From: Lonepinella koalarum | GTDB lineage: Bacteria; Pseudomonadota; Gammaproteobacteria; Enterobacterales; Pasteurellaceae | Assembly (NCBI GenBank): GCA_030525745.1 | Contig: JAUNED010000005.1 | Span: forward strand, 1 to 64,000 | Direction: 5' to 3' | DNA length: 64,000 nucleotides | Shown: positions 9,137-19,029 of the stretch, in pieces | How positions within the stretch are numbered: position 1 is the first letter of the stretch | Layout: each line of letters opens with the position of its first letter | Notes under the pieces: model-generated | Databases searched by the model: none | The model's input: the letters and a program-made list of their open reading frames with translations, nothing else | Told to the model about the DNA's origin: nothing | Position numbers and translations under genes: made by a program

Positions 9137-11329
9137 TCAAACTCGCTCCAATTTTGCCAAATGAGCAATCAACCACTTAATGCCTTGCCCTTGGAAAGCG
9201 ATTTGCAGACGAGTATTGTTACCTTCTCCTTCCACATTAATAATTGTGCCCTGTCCAAATTTTTCGTGTCGCACTTTTTGCCCTACTTTCCATTGGTTTT
9301 CAACTAAAACAGCACTATTTTGCACAGCACTTTTTGTTGTACTCTGGTTCAAATTATAAGCTCGTGTCACAGTCCCACGTAGACGAACGGCTTGAATACA
9401 ATCTTCAGGTAATTCACTGATAAAACGAGAGGGAATGTGACGTTCTTCTTTGCCGTATAAGCGACGGCTTTCCGCATAACAAATAGTGAGCTTTTGTTTT
9501 GCTCTAGTAATCCCCACATAGGCTAAACGTCGTTCCTCTTCCAAACGCCCCGGTTCTTCCAATGACATGAAACTCGGGAAAATGCCTTCTTCTACACCTA
9601 CCATAAATACACGAGGAAACTCCAACCCTTTTGCTGAATGTAAAGTCATCATTTGTACACAAGATTGATGTGGGCCAGCTTGTTCTTCACCTGCTTCCAA
9701 AGAAGCATGAGTCAAAAAGGCGGTTAAATCCGACATATCCTCTGCCTCATCGGTTTTTATAAATTCTCGAGTAGCGGAAACTAATTCTGCCAAGTTTTCA
9801 ATACGGACTTCTCCTTTTTCCCCTTTTTCCTGCTCATACATTTGATACAAACCTGAATGCTTGATGACAAAATCCGTTTGAGCAAATAACGGCATTTCTA
9901 AGGTTTCCAATGCCAAAGAGTTAATTAATTCAACAAAACGCTGTAAAGCCGTTGCGGAACGTCCACTTAATTTATTGTCATTCACCGCCACTTGGGTTGC
10001 TTGCCATAAGGTAATTTGCCTTTCTCGGGTTAATTGACGCAAGCATTCCAAAGTACGTTCACCGATACCGCGAGGTGGCGTATTAATCACACGTTCAAAT
10101 GCGGCATCATCATGACGATTATTGACCAAACGTAAATACGCCAAAGCATCTTTAATTTCCTGACGTTCAAAGAAGCGCATACCACCATAAATACGATAGG
10201 GAATTTGAGCCCGAATTAAGGCTTCTTCCAGCACACGAGATTGGCTATTGCTACGATATAATACTGCACAATCCTCTATCTTCCCCCCTTCTTCTACCCA
10301 ACGTTTAATTTGAGAGGAAACAAAAAGTGCTTCATCCAGCTCATTAAAAGCCGCATAAATACCAACCGGCTCCCCCTGTTCACCGGCTGTCCATAAATCT
10401 TTGCCTAAACGGTTATTATTATGTGAAATTAATTGATTTGCAGATTGCAAAATATTGCCTGTAGATCGGTAATTTTGTTCTAAGCGAATCGTTTTTGCTT
10501 GATCAAAATCTGATAAAAAGCGTTGAATATTATCCATTTGTGCGCCACGCCAGCCATAAATAGATTGATCATCATCACCTACAATCATCACTTTACCTGT
10601 TTTACCCGCCAGCAAACGAATCCAAGCATATTGGATTTTATTGGTGTCCTGAAATTCATCTACCAAAATTTGGCTAAAACGACGTTGATAATTCTGTAAA
10701 ATCAGTGGTTTCTTGAGAAATAATTCATAAGCTCGTAATAAAATCTCGGCAAAATCCACTAAACCTGCACGATCACACATATCTTGGTAAATACGGTATA
10801 TTTGTATCCATTCCCGTTCTTGACGATCATTCATATCATCAATTTGATCCGGTCGTAAACCTTCATCTTTCTTATGATTGATATACCAACAAGCCTGCTT
10901 CGGTGGAAACATTTTTTCATCATAATTATGTAGTTTTAACAGACGTTTCACTAACCGTAACTGATCTTCACTGTCTAAAATCTGAAAATCTTGTGGCAGA
11001 CTCACATCAGCATAATGGGAACGCAATAATCGATGTGCAATACTATGGAAAGTACCAATCCACATGCCAAATATACCTTTTTGCCCATGTTGGGCCAACG
11101 TCCCCTGAATACGCTGTCTCATCTCGGCGGCAGCTTTATTAGTAAAAGTTACTGCCATGATACTACCTTCAGAAATACCCTCTACGGCAATCAGCCAAGC
11201 AATTCGGTGCGTCAGCACACGGGTTTTTCCAGAACCAGCTCCTGCCAGCACTAAATAATTTCCTTGTTGTGCAGCCACTGCATCACGCTGTTTATCATTT
11301 AATCCGTCAAGTAATTCTGCAATATCCAT
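9137..11329 (-). CDS. uvrD: DNA helicase II, UvrD
   Basis: A 730-residue superfamily 1 3'-5' helicase for nucleotide excision and mismatch repair. Seen directly: Walker A AGAGSGKT (about 29-36), motif Ia VTFTNKAAAEM, motif II DEFQDTN, motif III GDDDQSIYGWRGA, motif IV QNYRS, motif V LHSAKGLEF and motif VI YVGITRAK. The C-terminal tail ends in a Tudor-like segment (VGQKVRHEKFGQGTI). Length is close to E. coli UvrD (720). modF begins one base after its stop, so the two are probably co-transcribed. Confidence 0.97.
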   Translation of the reverse strand: MDIAELLDGLNDKQRDAVAAQQGNYLVLAGAGSGKTRVLTHRIAWLIAVEGISEGSIMAVTFTNKAAAEMRQRIQGTLAQHGQKGIFGMWIGTFHSIAHRLLRSHYADVSLPQDFQILDSEDQLRLVKRLLKLHNYDEKMFPPKQACWYINHKKDEGLRPDQIDDMNDRQEREWIQIYRIYQDMCDRAGLVDFAEILLRAYELFLKKPLILQNYQRRFSQILVDEFQDTNKIQYAWIRLLAGKTGKVMIVGDDDQSIYGWRGAQMDNIQRFLSDFDQAKTIRLEQNYRSTGNILQSANQLISHNNNRLGKDLWTAGEQGEPVGIYAAFNELDEALFVSSQIKRWVEEGGKIEDCAVLYRSNSQSRVLEEALIRAQIPYRIYGGMRFFERQEIKDALAYLRLVNNRHDDAAFERVINTPPRGIGERTLECLRQLTRERQITLWQATQVAVNDNKLSGRSATALQRFVELINSLALETLEMPLFAQTDFVIKHSGLYQMYEQEKGEKGEVRIENLAELVSATREFIKTDEAEDMSDLTAFLTHASLEAGEEQAGPHQSCVQMMTLHSAKGLEFPRVFMVGVEEGIFPSFMSLEEPGRLEEERRLAYVGITRAKQKLTICYAESRRLYGKEERHIPSRFISELPEDCIQAVRLRGTVTRAYNLNQSTTKSAVQNSAVLVENQWKVGQKVRHEKFGQGTIINVEGEGNNTRLQIAFQGQGIKWLIAHLAKLERV

Positions 11330-11417
11330 TTCAATCTTCTTGCTTTTATCTGTTTAAATTTACAGTTAAGTATAGTGAGTTTTCAGCTTGAAAACAATCA
11401 AAAAATTGACCGCACTT

Positions 11418-12242
11418 TTATAATCCACTCCCTCCTGACCAAGCCCACCATTTTTCTGTCACAGGACGATATCGCTTTCCATCAAATTTCAAACGCACTT
11501 GATCTTTCGACTGGCTTTCCTTATCACCAAAACGACCATTTCCCAATCTTGTAAGATGAGCTTTTAGCAGTAAATCTTGGTACCCCTGAGTAGCCTTTTT
11601 ATCAATATGCACCGTCAATACCGCGTTATCCACTACAACACCATCAAAGGAACCAATCGCCCCCTCAATAACTTCAAAAACCTGCATTGGGTAGTTAAAA
11701 ATTGGCTTGAGCATATTCCCCTCATTCACAAATAAGGTTAAATCATTATCAGAACCTCGATCCGGAGAGCTGGCTCCTCTGGCTGAAGAATGAAAACGCA
11801 CGCCAAATGCAATTTCATTTTCCTTTAATTGATAACGTGCGGTATCAATCCAAAAACTATTGGGGCTCACATCAATCGCCGCATCAATTGCCGATTCTGT
11901 TTGCCAAGTTTGTGTAAGCTGATTATTAACAATTCGACCGACAAAATAAGTCCAATAGGGCGTGTCATTATCATTAGATTGATAATTTGCTGTCGTCCAA
12001 CCCTTATCTAAAATGCCGTAGGCAACCAAAATTTCATCGGATTGATTAGGGAAGATTTTATGTGGATTCATTTTACAGGCGGAATCCAATACTCGATCGG
12101 CAAACCCTTTTTCATCAATTCCCAAAAACTGCCGTACAATTTCATCTTCTTGAGCAGAACAATCTTGCGGTTTAGGCATTGCTGCATTTGTTGTAGTTAA
12201 ATATAAAAAATATAAAAACGGTATTAGAAATAATCTTTTCAT
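11418..12242 (-). CDS. Secreted protein of unknown function
   Basis: A 274-residue protein with a clear signal peptide (MKRLFLIPFLYFLYLTTTNAA, cleavage likely after NAA). I do not recognise the family. The mature part has few cysteines (two within the first 40 mature residues, CSAQEDE and DSACKMN) and many aromatic/beta-type stretches (SFWIDTARYQLKENEIAFGVRF, which keeps to an outer-layer or periplasmic beta protein look). It ends in a Trp/Gly-rich tail (KWWAWSGGSGL). AAGGAT precedes the ATG. A USS lies 3-10 bases after its stop. It is transcribed alone, between uvrD and fdhD. Confidence 0.75.
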   Translation of the reverse strand: MKRLFLIPFLYFLYLTTTNAAMPKPQDCSAQEDEIVRQFLGIDEKGFADRVLDSACKMNPHKIFPNQSDEILVAYGILDKGWTTANYQSNDNDTPYWTYFVGRIVNNQLTQTWQTESAIDAAIDVSPNSFWIDTARYQLKENEIAFGVRFHSSARGASSPDRGSDNDLTLFVNEGNMLKPIFNYPMQVFEVIEGAIGSFDGVVVDNAVLTVHIDKKATQGYQDLLLKAHLTRLGNGRFGDKESQSKDQVRLKFDGKRYRPVTEKWWAWSGGSGL

Positions 12243-12283
12243 ATTAATATCCTTTAATCTTTATCAAATCTACTACAAAATAA

Positions 12284-12334
12284 CCTCTAGGGTCTGTTGA
12301 TCATTCAAATAAATTTGTTATCAACAGCCTCTAG
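12284..12334. repeat. Small palindromic insertion flanked by 7-bp direct repeats
   Basis: CCTCTAG occurs at 12284-12290 and again at 12328-12334. Between them is a 37-base element whose ends form an inverted repeat (CTGTTGAT at 12294-12301, ATCAACAG at 12320-12327). This looks like a mini transposable element with a target duplication. The right repeat contains the fdhD stop codon. The hairpin may now help end fdhD transcription, but no U tract follows it on that strand. Confidence 0.45.
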
Positions 12335-13215
12335 TATTTTATGCGTTCCACTCCATGATAAACCGTGGCTCTCCCCTCTCGAACAAAACCAATGAGAGTT
12401 AAGTCAGCCTCTTGAGCTGTTCGGACAGCTAATTCTGTGCCGGCTGAAATAGCTGCAAGCATTTCTATCCCACAAGTCGCCGTTTTTTGTACCATTTCAT
12501 AACTGGCTCGACTACTGATAAGAATAAACCCTTGTGGCTGATTTACTTTAGCATGCCAGCCGAGTAACTTATCTAAGGCAACATGTCGGCCGACATCCTC
12601 ACGAATAGCCAGTAAATTTCCCTGTGGATCAAAAAAAGCTGCGGCATGAGTTGAGCCTGTTTGTTTACCGAGGTTTTGTTTCTCATAGAGTTTTTCCAAA
12701 CAGCCGTCTAATAAATTCAAATCAAACTGTAAAGTGCGGTCTAATTTTGTAATGTTTTTACTGACCTGCTCTAATTGTTCCGATCCGCAAATACCGCAAC
12801 CTGTTCTACCTGTAAGTGTACGGCGAAGTTCTTTTAACCTGACAAAACAACGGGTTGCTAATTCAATATGCACTTCAATACCGTTACAAGTTTCAATACA
12901 ATCAATACCATAAATATCAGCAGCTTTATCAATAATACCTTCCGTTAAAGAAAAACCTACGGCAAAATCTGCCAAATCTGTAGGCGTACACATCATGACA
13001 GTATGTGAAATTCCGTTATAAACTAAAGCAACCGGTGTTTCCTGTGCCAAAATTTCGTCTTTTTCAATATGTTCAAAAACATCCTGATTTTCTACCGCAC
13101 TTTTTTGACTATATTGTGTCAAATTTTCCGCTGAAAAATACACTTCTTGAGAATGTTTATTATTTGTTAATTTTTTGAAAAAATTAATTTTCAATTTTGT
13201 GATCTGGCTCAACAT
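12331..13215 (-). CDS. fdhD: Formate dehydrogenase sulfurtransferase FdhD
   Basis: A 294-residue protein that passes sulfur to the molybdenum cofactor of formate dehydrogenase, needed for its activity. Seen directly: [15 protein letters not shown], the sulfur-carrying cysteine pair in [21 protein letters not shown], the cofactor-binding [13 protein letters not shown] and [11 protein letters not shown]. It is divergent from fdxG, the enzyme it matures. I chose the ATG at 13215 because the upstream alternative at 13281 is a TTG; GGAGG lies upstream of 13215, though about 13 bases away. The N-terminal 30 residues are poorly conserved. A USS occurs inside at about 13098. Confidence 0.93.
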   Translation of the reverse strand: MLSQITKLKINFFKKLTNNKHSQEVYFSAENLTQYSQKSAVENQDVFEHIEKDEILAQETPVALVYNGISHTVMMCTPTDLADFAVGFSLTEGIIDKAADIYGIDCIETCNGIEVHIELATRCFVRLKELRRTLTGRTGCGICGSEQLEQVSKNITKLDRTLQFDLNLLDGCLEKLYEKQNLGKQTGSTHAAAFFDPQGNLLAIREDVGRHVALDKLLGWHAKVNQPQGFILISSRASYEMVQKTATCGIEMLAAISAGTELAVRTAQEADLTLIGFVREGRATVYHGVERIKY

Positions 13216-13360
13216 TTTTTGGGCTAATCCTCCATAATTAGTATGGATTTTAAGAAAAATTAGGAGTATTCTAACATGCAATTCTAGGATGCCGTTATTT
13301 TATATCTTAGTAATTTTGTTAATGTGAAGAAATAACTAAATTTTCAATTTAGGAGTGATT

Positions 13361-16300
13361 ATGCAGATCTCAAGACGTAAGTTCTTTAAGGTCTGTGCAG
13401 GTAGTATGGCTGGGACTTCTGCTGCAATGTTGGGCTTTGCACCAACTACAGCATTAGCCGCTCAACGTGAGTATAAACTTTTGCGTGCAAAAGAAACTCG
13501 CCAAACCTGTACATACTGTGCTGTCGGCTGTGGCATGCTGATGTATAGTTTAGGTGCTGATAGCACAATGAATTCAAAAGGAAAACTGATTCATATCGAG
13601 GGTGACCCAGATCATCCAGTTAGCCGTGGGGCGTTATGTCCGAAAGGCGCAGGGGCGTTGGACTATGTTAATAGTGACCGCCGTGTGCATTATCCGGAAG
13701 TGCGTGAAGCCGGTTCAAGTGAGTGGAAACGCATTTCGTGGCACGAGGCAATTGAGCGTATTGCCCGCCATATGAAAAATGACCGTGATGAGAACTTTGT
13801 AACGCATAATGCGGACGGTTTAGAAGTAAACCGTTGGATGACGGCAGGTTTCTTGGCAGGCTCGGCGTGTAGTAACGAAACCGGTATCGTCACCCAGAAA
13901 TTTATCCGCTCTCTCGGTATGATTTTTACCGACAACCAAGCGAGTATCTGACACGGACCAACGGTAGCAAGTCTTGCTCCATCATTTGGTCGCGGTGCGA
14001 TGACCAACCACTGGGTTGATATTAAAAACTCCGATTTAGTGATCGTTATGGGCGGTAACGCAGCCGAAGCTCACCCTGTGGGTTTCCGCTGGGCAGTTGA
14101 AGCGAAAAAACAGAACGGTGCGAAGTTAATGGTGGTGGATCCACGCTTTAACCGTAGTGCTGCGGTGGCAGATATTTATATGCCATTGCGTCCGGGTACG
14201 GACATTGCGTTCTTGTTAGGTGCAGTAAACTATCTGCTTAAAAACGACAAAATTCAACACGAGTATGTGAAGCATTACACCAATGCCACATTCTTACTCA
14301 ACGAAGGGTTTAAATTCGAAGACGGGCTTTTCACCGGCTACGATGAAGCCACTCGTACCTATAAAGACAAATCCACTTGGACTTATCAGTTAGATGAACA
14401 GGGTCAGCCGAAACGGGATATGACCATGCAAGATCCACGTTGTGTGATCAATATGCTCAAAGACCACGTTTCCCGCTATACGCCTGAAATGGTAGAACGC
14501 ATTACCGGTACACCACAAAAAGAGTTTTTGGTGTTCTGTGAAGAGATTGCGAAAACCGCTGTGCCTGAAAAAGCCGCAACGTTCCTTTATGCCTTAGGTT
14601 GGACACAACACACCGTGGGCGCACAAAACATTCGCTCAATGGCGATTATTCAGTTGCTGTGCGGTAACATTGGTGTCTCCGGCGGTGGGGTAAACGCACT
14701 GCGTGGTCACTCTAACGTACAAGGGATTACCGACCTAGGCTTGTTCCCACATATGTTGCCGGGCTATATCCGCCTGCCAACCGAAGCGGACGCAACCTTA
14801 GAAAGCTACTTAAATGCGATTGCACCGAAAACCTTAGTGGCAGGGCAAGTGAACTACGGGCAAAACAACCCGAAATTCGCTGTGAGTATGCTCAAAACCT
14901 TCTATGGCGATAAGGCAACCAAAGAGAACGAGTTCGGCTATCACTATTTACCGAAATACCCGAAAGGCGGTACGGATCACTTCCGCTTTATCGAACAGAT
15001 GTATGAAGGCAAAGTGAACGGCTATTTCTGCCAAGGTATGAACCCGATTGCCTCTTACCCTAACTCGCAGAAGTTAATTAAAGCGTTGAGCAATTTGAAA
15101 TATTTAGTCATTTTTGACCCGCTTATTACCGATACTTCTGAGTTCTGGAAAAATCACGGTGAGTTCAACAATGTGAACCCATCTGAAATTCAAACCGAAG
15201 TATTCCGCTTACCAACCACTTGCTTTGCGGAAGAAGACGGCTCGATTGCTAACTCCGGTCGCTGGTTACAATGGCACTGGAAAGCAGCAGATGCACCACA
15301 CGAGGCAAAACCGGACGTGGATATTCTGTCTGAAATCCGTGCTGAGTTAATCCACCTTTATCATAAAGAAGGCGGAAAAGCACCGCTTGAACCGTTAGAA
15401 GCGATGACGTGGAACTATATGAACCCGTTAGAGCCGAGACCGGAAGAGATCGCCAAAGAGAACAACGGCTATGCGTTGGAAGATCTCAAAGATGCAGACG
15501 GCAATATCATCGTGAAAAAAGGCGAGCTATTATCCAGCTTTGCACAAATGCGTGATGACGGTACAACCTCTGGCGGTTGTTGGATCTATTGTGGTCAATG
15601 GACGCCGAAAGGTAACCAAATGGCGAACCGTGATAACTCCGACCCATCAGGCTTAGGTAACACCTTAGGCTGGGCATTCTCTTGGCCGGTAAACCGCCGT
15701 ATTCTATACAACCGTGCATCGGCAGATTTAAGCGGTAAACCGTGGAACCCGAAACGCCAATTAGTAAAATGGAACGGTAAAAACTGGAACTATGTGGACG
15801 TTGCCGATTACGGTACAGCGCCACCAAATAGCCCTGTGACACCATTTATTATGCAACCGGAAGGGGTATCTGGCTTGTTCGTGCGTGAACGTATGCAAGA
15901 CGGCCCATTCCCTGAGCATTATGAACCGTTTGAAACCCCAATCGGTACAAACCCATTACACCCGAATGTGATCAGCAGTCCGGTGGCTCGGATTCTACCG
16001 ACCGATAAAGCGGATTTAGGCACCAGCGATGAGTTCCCTTATGTCGGTACAACCTACCGCTTAACCGAACACTTCCACTACTGGACGAAAAACTCGCTGA
16101 TTAACGTCATTGCTCAACCGGAGCAGTTCGTAGAAATCGGCGAGAAACTTGCCGAAGAGAAAGGCATTAAAAACGGTGATAAAGTGCGTGTTTGGTCTAA
16201 ACGTGGCGAAATTAAAGCAGTTGCTGTAGTTACAAAACGTATCCGTTCATTGGTCTCTGACGGTAAACCGATTCACACTATCGGCGTGCCGATCCACTGG

Positions 16301-16435
16301 GGCTTTGCAGCCACAACCGGTGCGAAAAAAGGCTATTTTGCCAATAACTTAACCGTGCGAACAGGTGAACCAAACTCAAATACACCTGAATCGAAATGTA
16401 TGTTATTAAACATTGAGAAAATTGTGGGGGCTTAA
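13361..16435 (+). CDS. fdxG: Formate dehydrogenase major subunit FdxG, selenoprotein
   Basis: One 1024-residue gene interrupted only by TGA at 13949-13951, read as selenocysteine (residue 197) in the context NQAS-I-Sec-HGPTVASLAPSFG, the active site of FdnG/FdoG enzymes. Frames before and after are continuous. It oxidises periplasmic formate to CO2 at a molybdenum bis-MGD centre. A twin-arginine signal SRRKFFK opens the protein, and a [4Fe-4S] site has C50, C53, C57 and C93. The ATG at 13361 has AGGAG five bases upstream; the GTG at 13355 overlaps that site. The fdxG-fdxH region looks richer in G+C than its neighbours and has no USS. Confidence 0.97.
13949..13985 (+). promoter_or_regulatory. 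Selenocysteine codon and SECIS hairpin in fdxG
   Basis: The in-frame TGA (13949-13951) is followed by a hairpin: GG (13963-13964), unpaired T, AGCAA (13966-13970), loop GTC, TTGCT (13974-13978), CC (13979-13980). Compared with the E. coli fdnG/fdhF element the stem bases differ in a pairing-preserving way, while the apical G-U in the loop and the distance from TGA are kept. Such hairpins recruit SelB. Confidence 0.88.
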
Positions 16436-16438
16436 CCA

Positions 16439-17332
16439 ATGAGTACAATTCAAACTCAAGACATTATTAAAATCTCCGCAACCTCGGCGCTGACACCGGC
16501 GCCGCAGGCTCGTTCGCACCAAGTGGAAGTAGCAAAACTGATCGATGTCACCACTTGTATCGGCTGTAAAGCCTGCCAAGTGGGCTGTTCAGAATGGAAT
16601 GACATTCGCTCCGATGTAGATGCAAACTGTGTCGGCGTGTATGACAACCCTGCGGATCTGAATGCGAAAGCGTGGACAGTAATGCGCTTTAACGAAGTAG
16701 AAGAAAACGACCGTTTAGAATGGTTAATCCGTAAAGACGGCTGTATGCACTGTGCCGAGCCGGGCTGCTTAAAATCTTGCCCGTCACCGGGTGCAATTAT
16801 CCAATACGCCAATGGTATCGTGGATTTCCAATCCGATAAATGTATCGGTTGTGGCTACTGTATCGCTGGTTGTCCGTTCAACATTCCTCGTATGAATCCG
16901 GACGACAACCGTGTGTATAAATGTACTCTGTGTGTGGATCGTGTCACTGTAGGTCAGGAACCTGCTTGCGTGAAGACCTGTCCGACCGGTGCAATCCGCT
17001 TTGGTAGCAAAGAAGAGATGAAATTCTATGCTGAACAACGCATTGCCGATCTGAAATCTCGTGGCTATGAGAACGCAGGGCTTTACGACCCACAAGGGGT
17101 TGGCGGCACACACGTTATGTATGTTTTACATCACGCCGACAAACCGGAGCTTTATTCAGGCTTACCGAAAGATCCGCAAATCGACCCAACGATTACGCTT
17201 TGGAAAGACGTACTCAAACCGGTTGCAGCGGTAGCAATGGGTGGCTTGGCATTAAGTGCAGCAGCTCACTATATTTCCATTGGACCAAACAATGAAGAAG
17301 ATGTAGAAGAACATCATGAGGAGACTAAATAA
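16439..17332 (+). CDS. fdxH: Formate dehydrogenase iron-sulfur subunit FdxH
   Basis: A 297-residue electron-transfer subunit with four [4Fe-4S] clusters that carries electrons from FdxG to the cytochrome. Seen directly: [42 protein letters not shown] and [15 protein letters not shown] single membrane helix near residues 255-280 ([20 protein letters not shown]) anchors it on the periplasmic side. It starts 3 bases after the fdxG stop, and its stop overlaps the fdxI start (TAATG), so the three subunits are translationally linked. Confidence 0.97.
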   Translation: MSTIQTQDIIKISATSALTPAPQARSHQVEVAKLIDVTTCIGCKACQVGCSEWNDIRSDVDANCVGVYDNPADLNAKAWTVMRFNEVEENDRLEWLIRKDGCMHCAEPGCLKSCPSPGAIIQYANGIVDFQSDKCIGCGYCIAGCPFNIPRMNPDDNRVYKCTLCVDRVTVGQEPACVKTCPTGAIRFGSKEEMKFYAEQRIADLKSRGYENAGLYDPQGVGGTHVMYVLHHADKPELYSGLPKDPQIDPTITLWKDVLKPVAAVAMGGLALSAAAHYISIGPNNEEDVEEHHEETK

Positions 17333-18015
17333 TGAGCAAAGTGACAATCAACAACGATACCAAAATCGTCCGTCACAAACGTCCTGCACGTTTAAGTCAC
17401 TGGCTTTTGGTACTCTGTTTCTTTACAACAGGTTTATCCGGTCTCGCCTTCTTTTTCCCAGATATGGCGTGGATTGCAGAAATCCTTGGCACACCTGCCA
17501 TTGCCAGATTTTTACACCCGTTCACCGGTATTGTTATGTTCCTTGCCTTCATCAACCTCGCTCGTATTTACTGGCGACACAATATCCCTGAGAAAAACGA
17601 TATTCGTTGGGCAAAAGGTATTGTAGAAGTATTAAAAGGCAACGAACACGCAGTATCTGATAATGGTAAATATAATCTGGGTCAAAAAATGTTGTTTTGG
17701 ACCCTGATTTTAGCCATGGTCACGCTACTGGCAACAGGAATTATTATGTGGAGACAATATTTCTCCCATAATTTCCCAATTCCGGTTATCCGTATTGCGA
17801 TCCTACTCCATTCCGTTAGTGCATTTTTACTCTTTACCGGTATTATGGTGCATATCTATATGGCATTTTGGGTTAAAGGCTCCATTCGAGGTATGGTAGA
17901 AGGTTGGGTAACAGTACGTTGGGCGAAAAAACACCACCCAAGATGGTATCGTGAAGAAGTACTACCAAAACTGGAAAAAGAAATTGAAATAAAACAAATC
18001 GACACAACCAAATAA
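17332..18015 (+). CDS. fdxI: Formate dehydrogenase cytochrome b556 subunit FdxI
   Basis: A 227-residue integral membrane subunit that passes electrons from FdxH to quinone. Four hydrophobic helices are visible (LSHWLLVLCFFTTGLSGLAFF; FTGIVMFLAFINLARIYW; MLFWTLILAMVTLLATGIIMW; IAILLHSVSAFLLFTGIMVHIYMAFW), with candidate haem histidines in LSHW, LLHS and MVHIY. The start shares a base with the fdxH stop. Confidence 0.95.
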   Translation: MSKVTINNDTKIVRHKRPARLSHWLLVLCFFTTGLSGLAFFFPDMAWIAEILGTPAIARFLHPFTGIVMFLAFINLARIYWRHNIPEKNDIRWAKGIVEVLKGNEHAVSDNGKYNLGQKMLFWTLILAMVTLLATGIIMWRQYFSHNFPIPVIRIAILLHSVSAFLLFTGIMVHIYMAFWVKGSIRGMVEGWVTVRWAKKHHPRWYREEVLPKLEKEIEIKQIDTTK

Positions 18016-18021
18016 TCTTGC

Positions 18022-18050
18022 AAAAGTGCGGTAAAATTAACCGCACTTTT
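18022..18050 (+). terminator. Inverted USS pair between fdxI and fdhE
   Basis: AAAAGTGCGGT (18022-18032) and ACCGCACTTTT (18040-18050) form an 11-bp stem followed by T-rich sequence. It stands between two same-strand genes of one pathway, so it may cut fdhE expression relative to fdxGHI. Confidence 0.65.
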
Positions 18051-18071
18051 TATCATTTATAGGACATTTTT

Positions 18072-18971
18072 ATGGCTATCCGTATTCTGCCACAAGAAGA
18101 AATTCAACAAGCCGGCAATTCTTATCAGCAACCCGCCTTGTTGTTTGCCAATCCCAAAAACCTTTACGAACGCCGTATTAAGCGTTTGAAAGAATTAGCT
18201 GAAAATCATCCTTTCAACGACTATTTGCAATTTGTGATCAATATCGTTGAAGCTCAACTCTTAATTCTGGCTGAAAACCCATTAGCCAAACAAGAAATCA
18301 CATTTGAGCAAATTCGCCCTTTAGATTGTAAAACATGGCAACGTAATTCAAAATGGCGCGAATATCTAACCGCACTTTTAGCCGAAATAGAACACCAAGC
18401 CAATGAACAAATGCTCGGCACAATTGACTGGCTAAAAAAAGCCTCTAATGAGGAATTGGAACAACTCGCCTCTCAATTATTCGCTGAAAATTATGCGGAG
18501 GTAAGCAGTGACAAAGCCGTATTTATTTGGGCTGCGTTATCCCTTTATTGGCTACAACTTGCTCAACAACTCCCTCACCATACCCAAGCAGAAAACGGCG
18601 ATGATTTGCACTACTGCCCTGTATGTAATGCTCCACCTGTTGCCAGTGTAATTCATTTTGGATTGGCTCAAGGGCTACGCTATTTACATTGTTCCCTTTG
18701 TGAAAGCGAATGGAATGTGGTTCGAGCAAAATGTTCAAACTGCAATCAAAGTAAAGAATTGGATTATTGGGCTATTGATAAAGACCAAGCTGAAGTGAAA
18801 AGCGAAAGCTGTGGCGAATGCCACAGCCATTTAAAAATTGTTTACCAAGAAAAAAATCCGCATGTCGAGCCCGTTGCCGATGATTTAGCCAGCATTTTCT
18901 TAGATATTGAATTAGAAGAAAAAGGCTTCTCCCGCAGTGGATTAAATCCGTTTATGTTTCCGGCAGAATAA
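18072..18971 (+). CDS. fdhE: Formate dehydrogenase maturation protein FdhE
   Basis: A 299-residue cytosolic protein required for formate dehydrogenase activity. The C-terminal half carries the family's rubredoxin-like metal sites: CPVCNAPP (about 183), [16 protein letters not shown] and CGECHSH. The opening [11 protein letters not shown] matches FdhE proteins. AGGAC precedes the ATG. It follows fdxI after an inverted USS pair and completes the fdhD/fdxGHI/fdhE locus. Confidence 0.95.
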   Translation: MAIRILPQEEIQQAGNSYQQPALLFANPKNLYERRIKRLKELAENHPFNDYLQFVINIVEAQLLILAENPLAKQEITFEQIRPLDCKTWQRNSKWREYLTALLAEIEHQANEQMLGTIDWLKKASNEELEQLASQLFAENYAEVSSDKAVFIWAALSLYWLQLAQQLPHHTQAENGDDLHYCPVCNAPPVASVIHFGLAQGLRYLHCSLCESEWNVVRAKCSNCNQSKELDYWAIDKDQAEVKSESCGECHSHLKIVYQEKNPHVEPVADDLASIFLDIELEEKGFSRSGLNPFMFPAE

Positions 18972-18990
18972 AACGCATCCAATACCGACA

Positions 18991-19019
18991 AAAACGAGGA
19001 GCGTTCTTCTCCTCGTTTT
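18991..19019. terminator. Terminator between fdhE and the convergent Nif3-like gene
   Basis: AAAACGAGGAG (18991-19001), a 7-base loop, CTCCTCGTTTT (19009-19019), followed by T. The A and T tracts allow use in both directions. Confidence 0.8.
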
Positions 19020-19029
19020 TTATTCCCAT

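Noticed and set aside
13216..13360. FNR or NarP sites between fdhD and fdxG
   Set aside because: Only a lone NarP-like heptamer (AGGAGTA at 13262-13268) was seen and no FNR palindrome, too little to call.
14000..16435. Separate 811-residue formate dehydrogenase gene
   Set aside because: It is in frame with 13361-13951 across a single TGA in a selenocysteine context, so it is the rest of fdxG.
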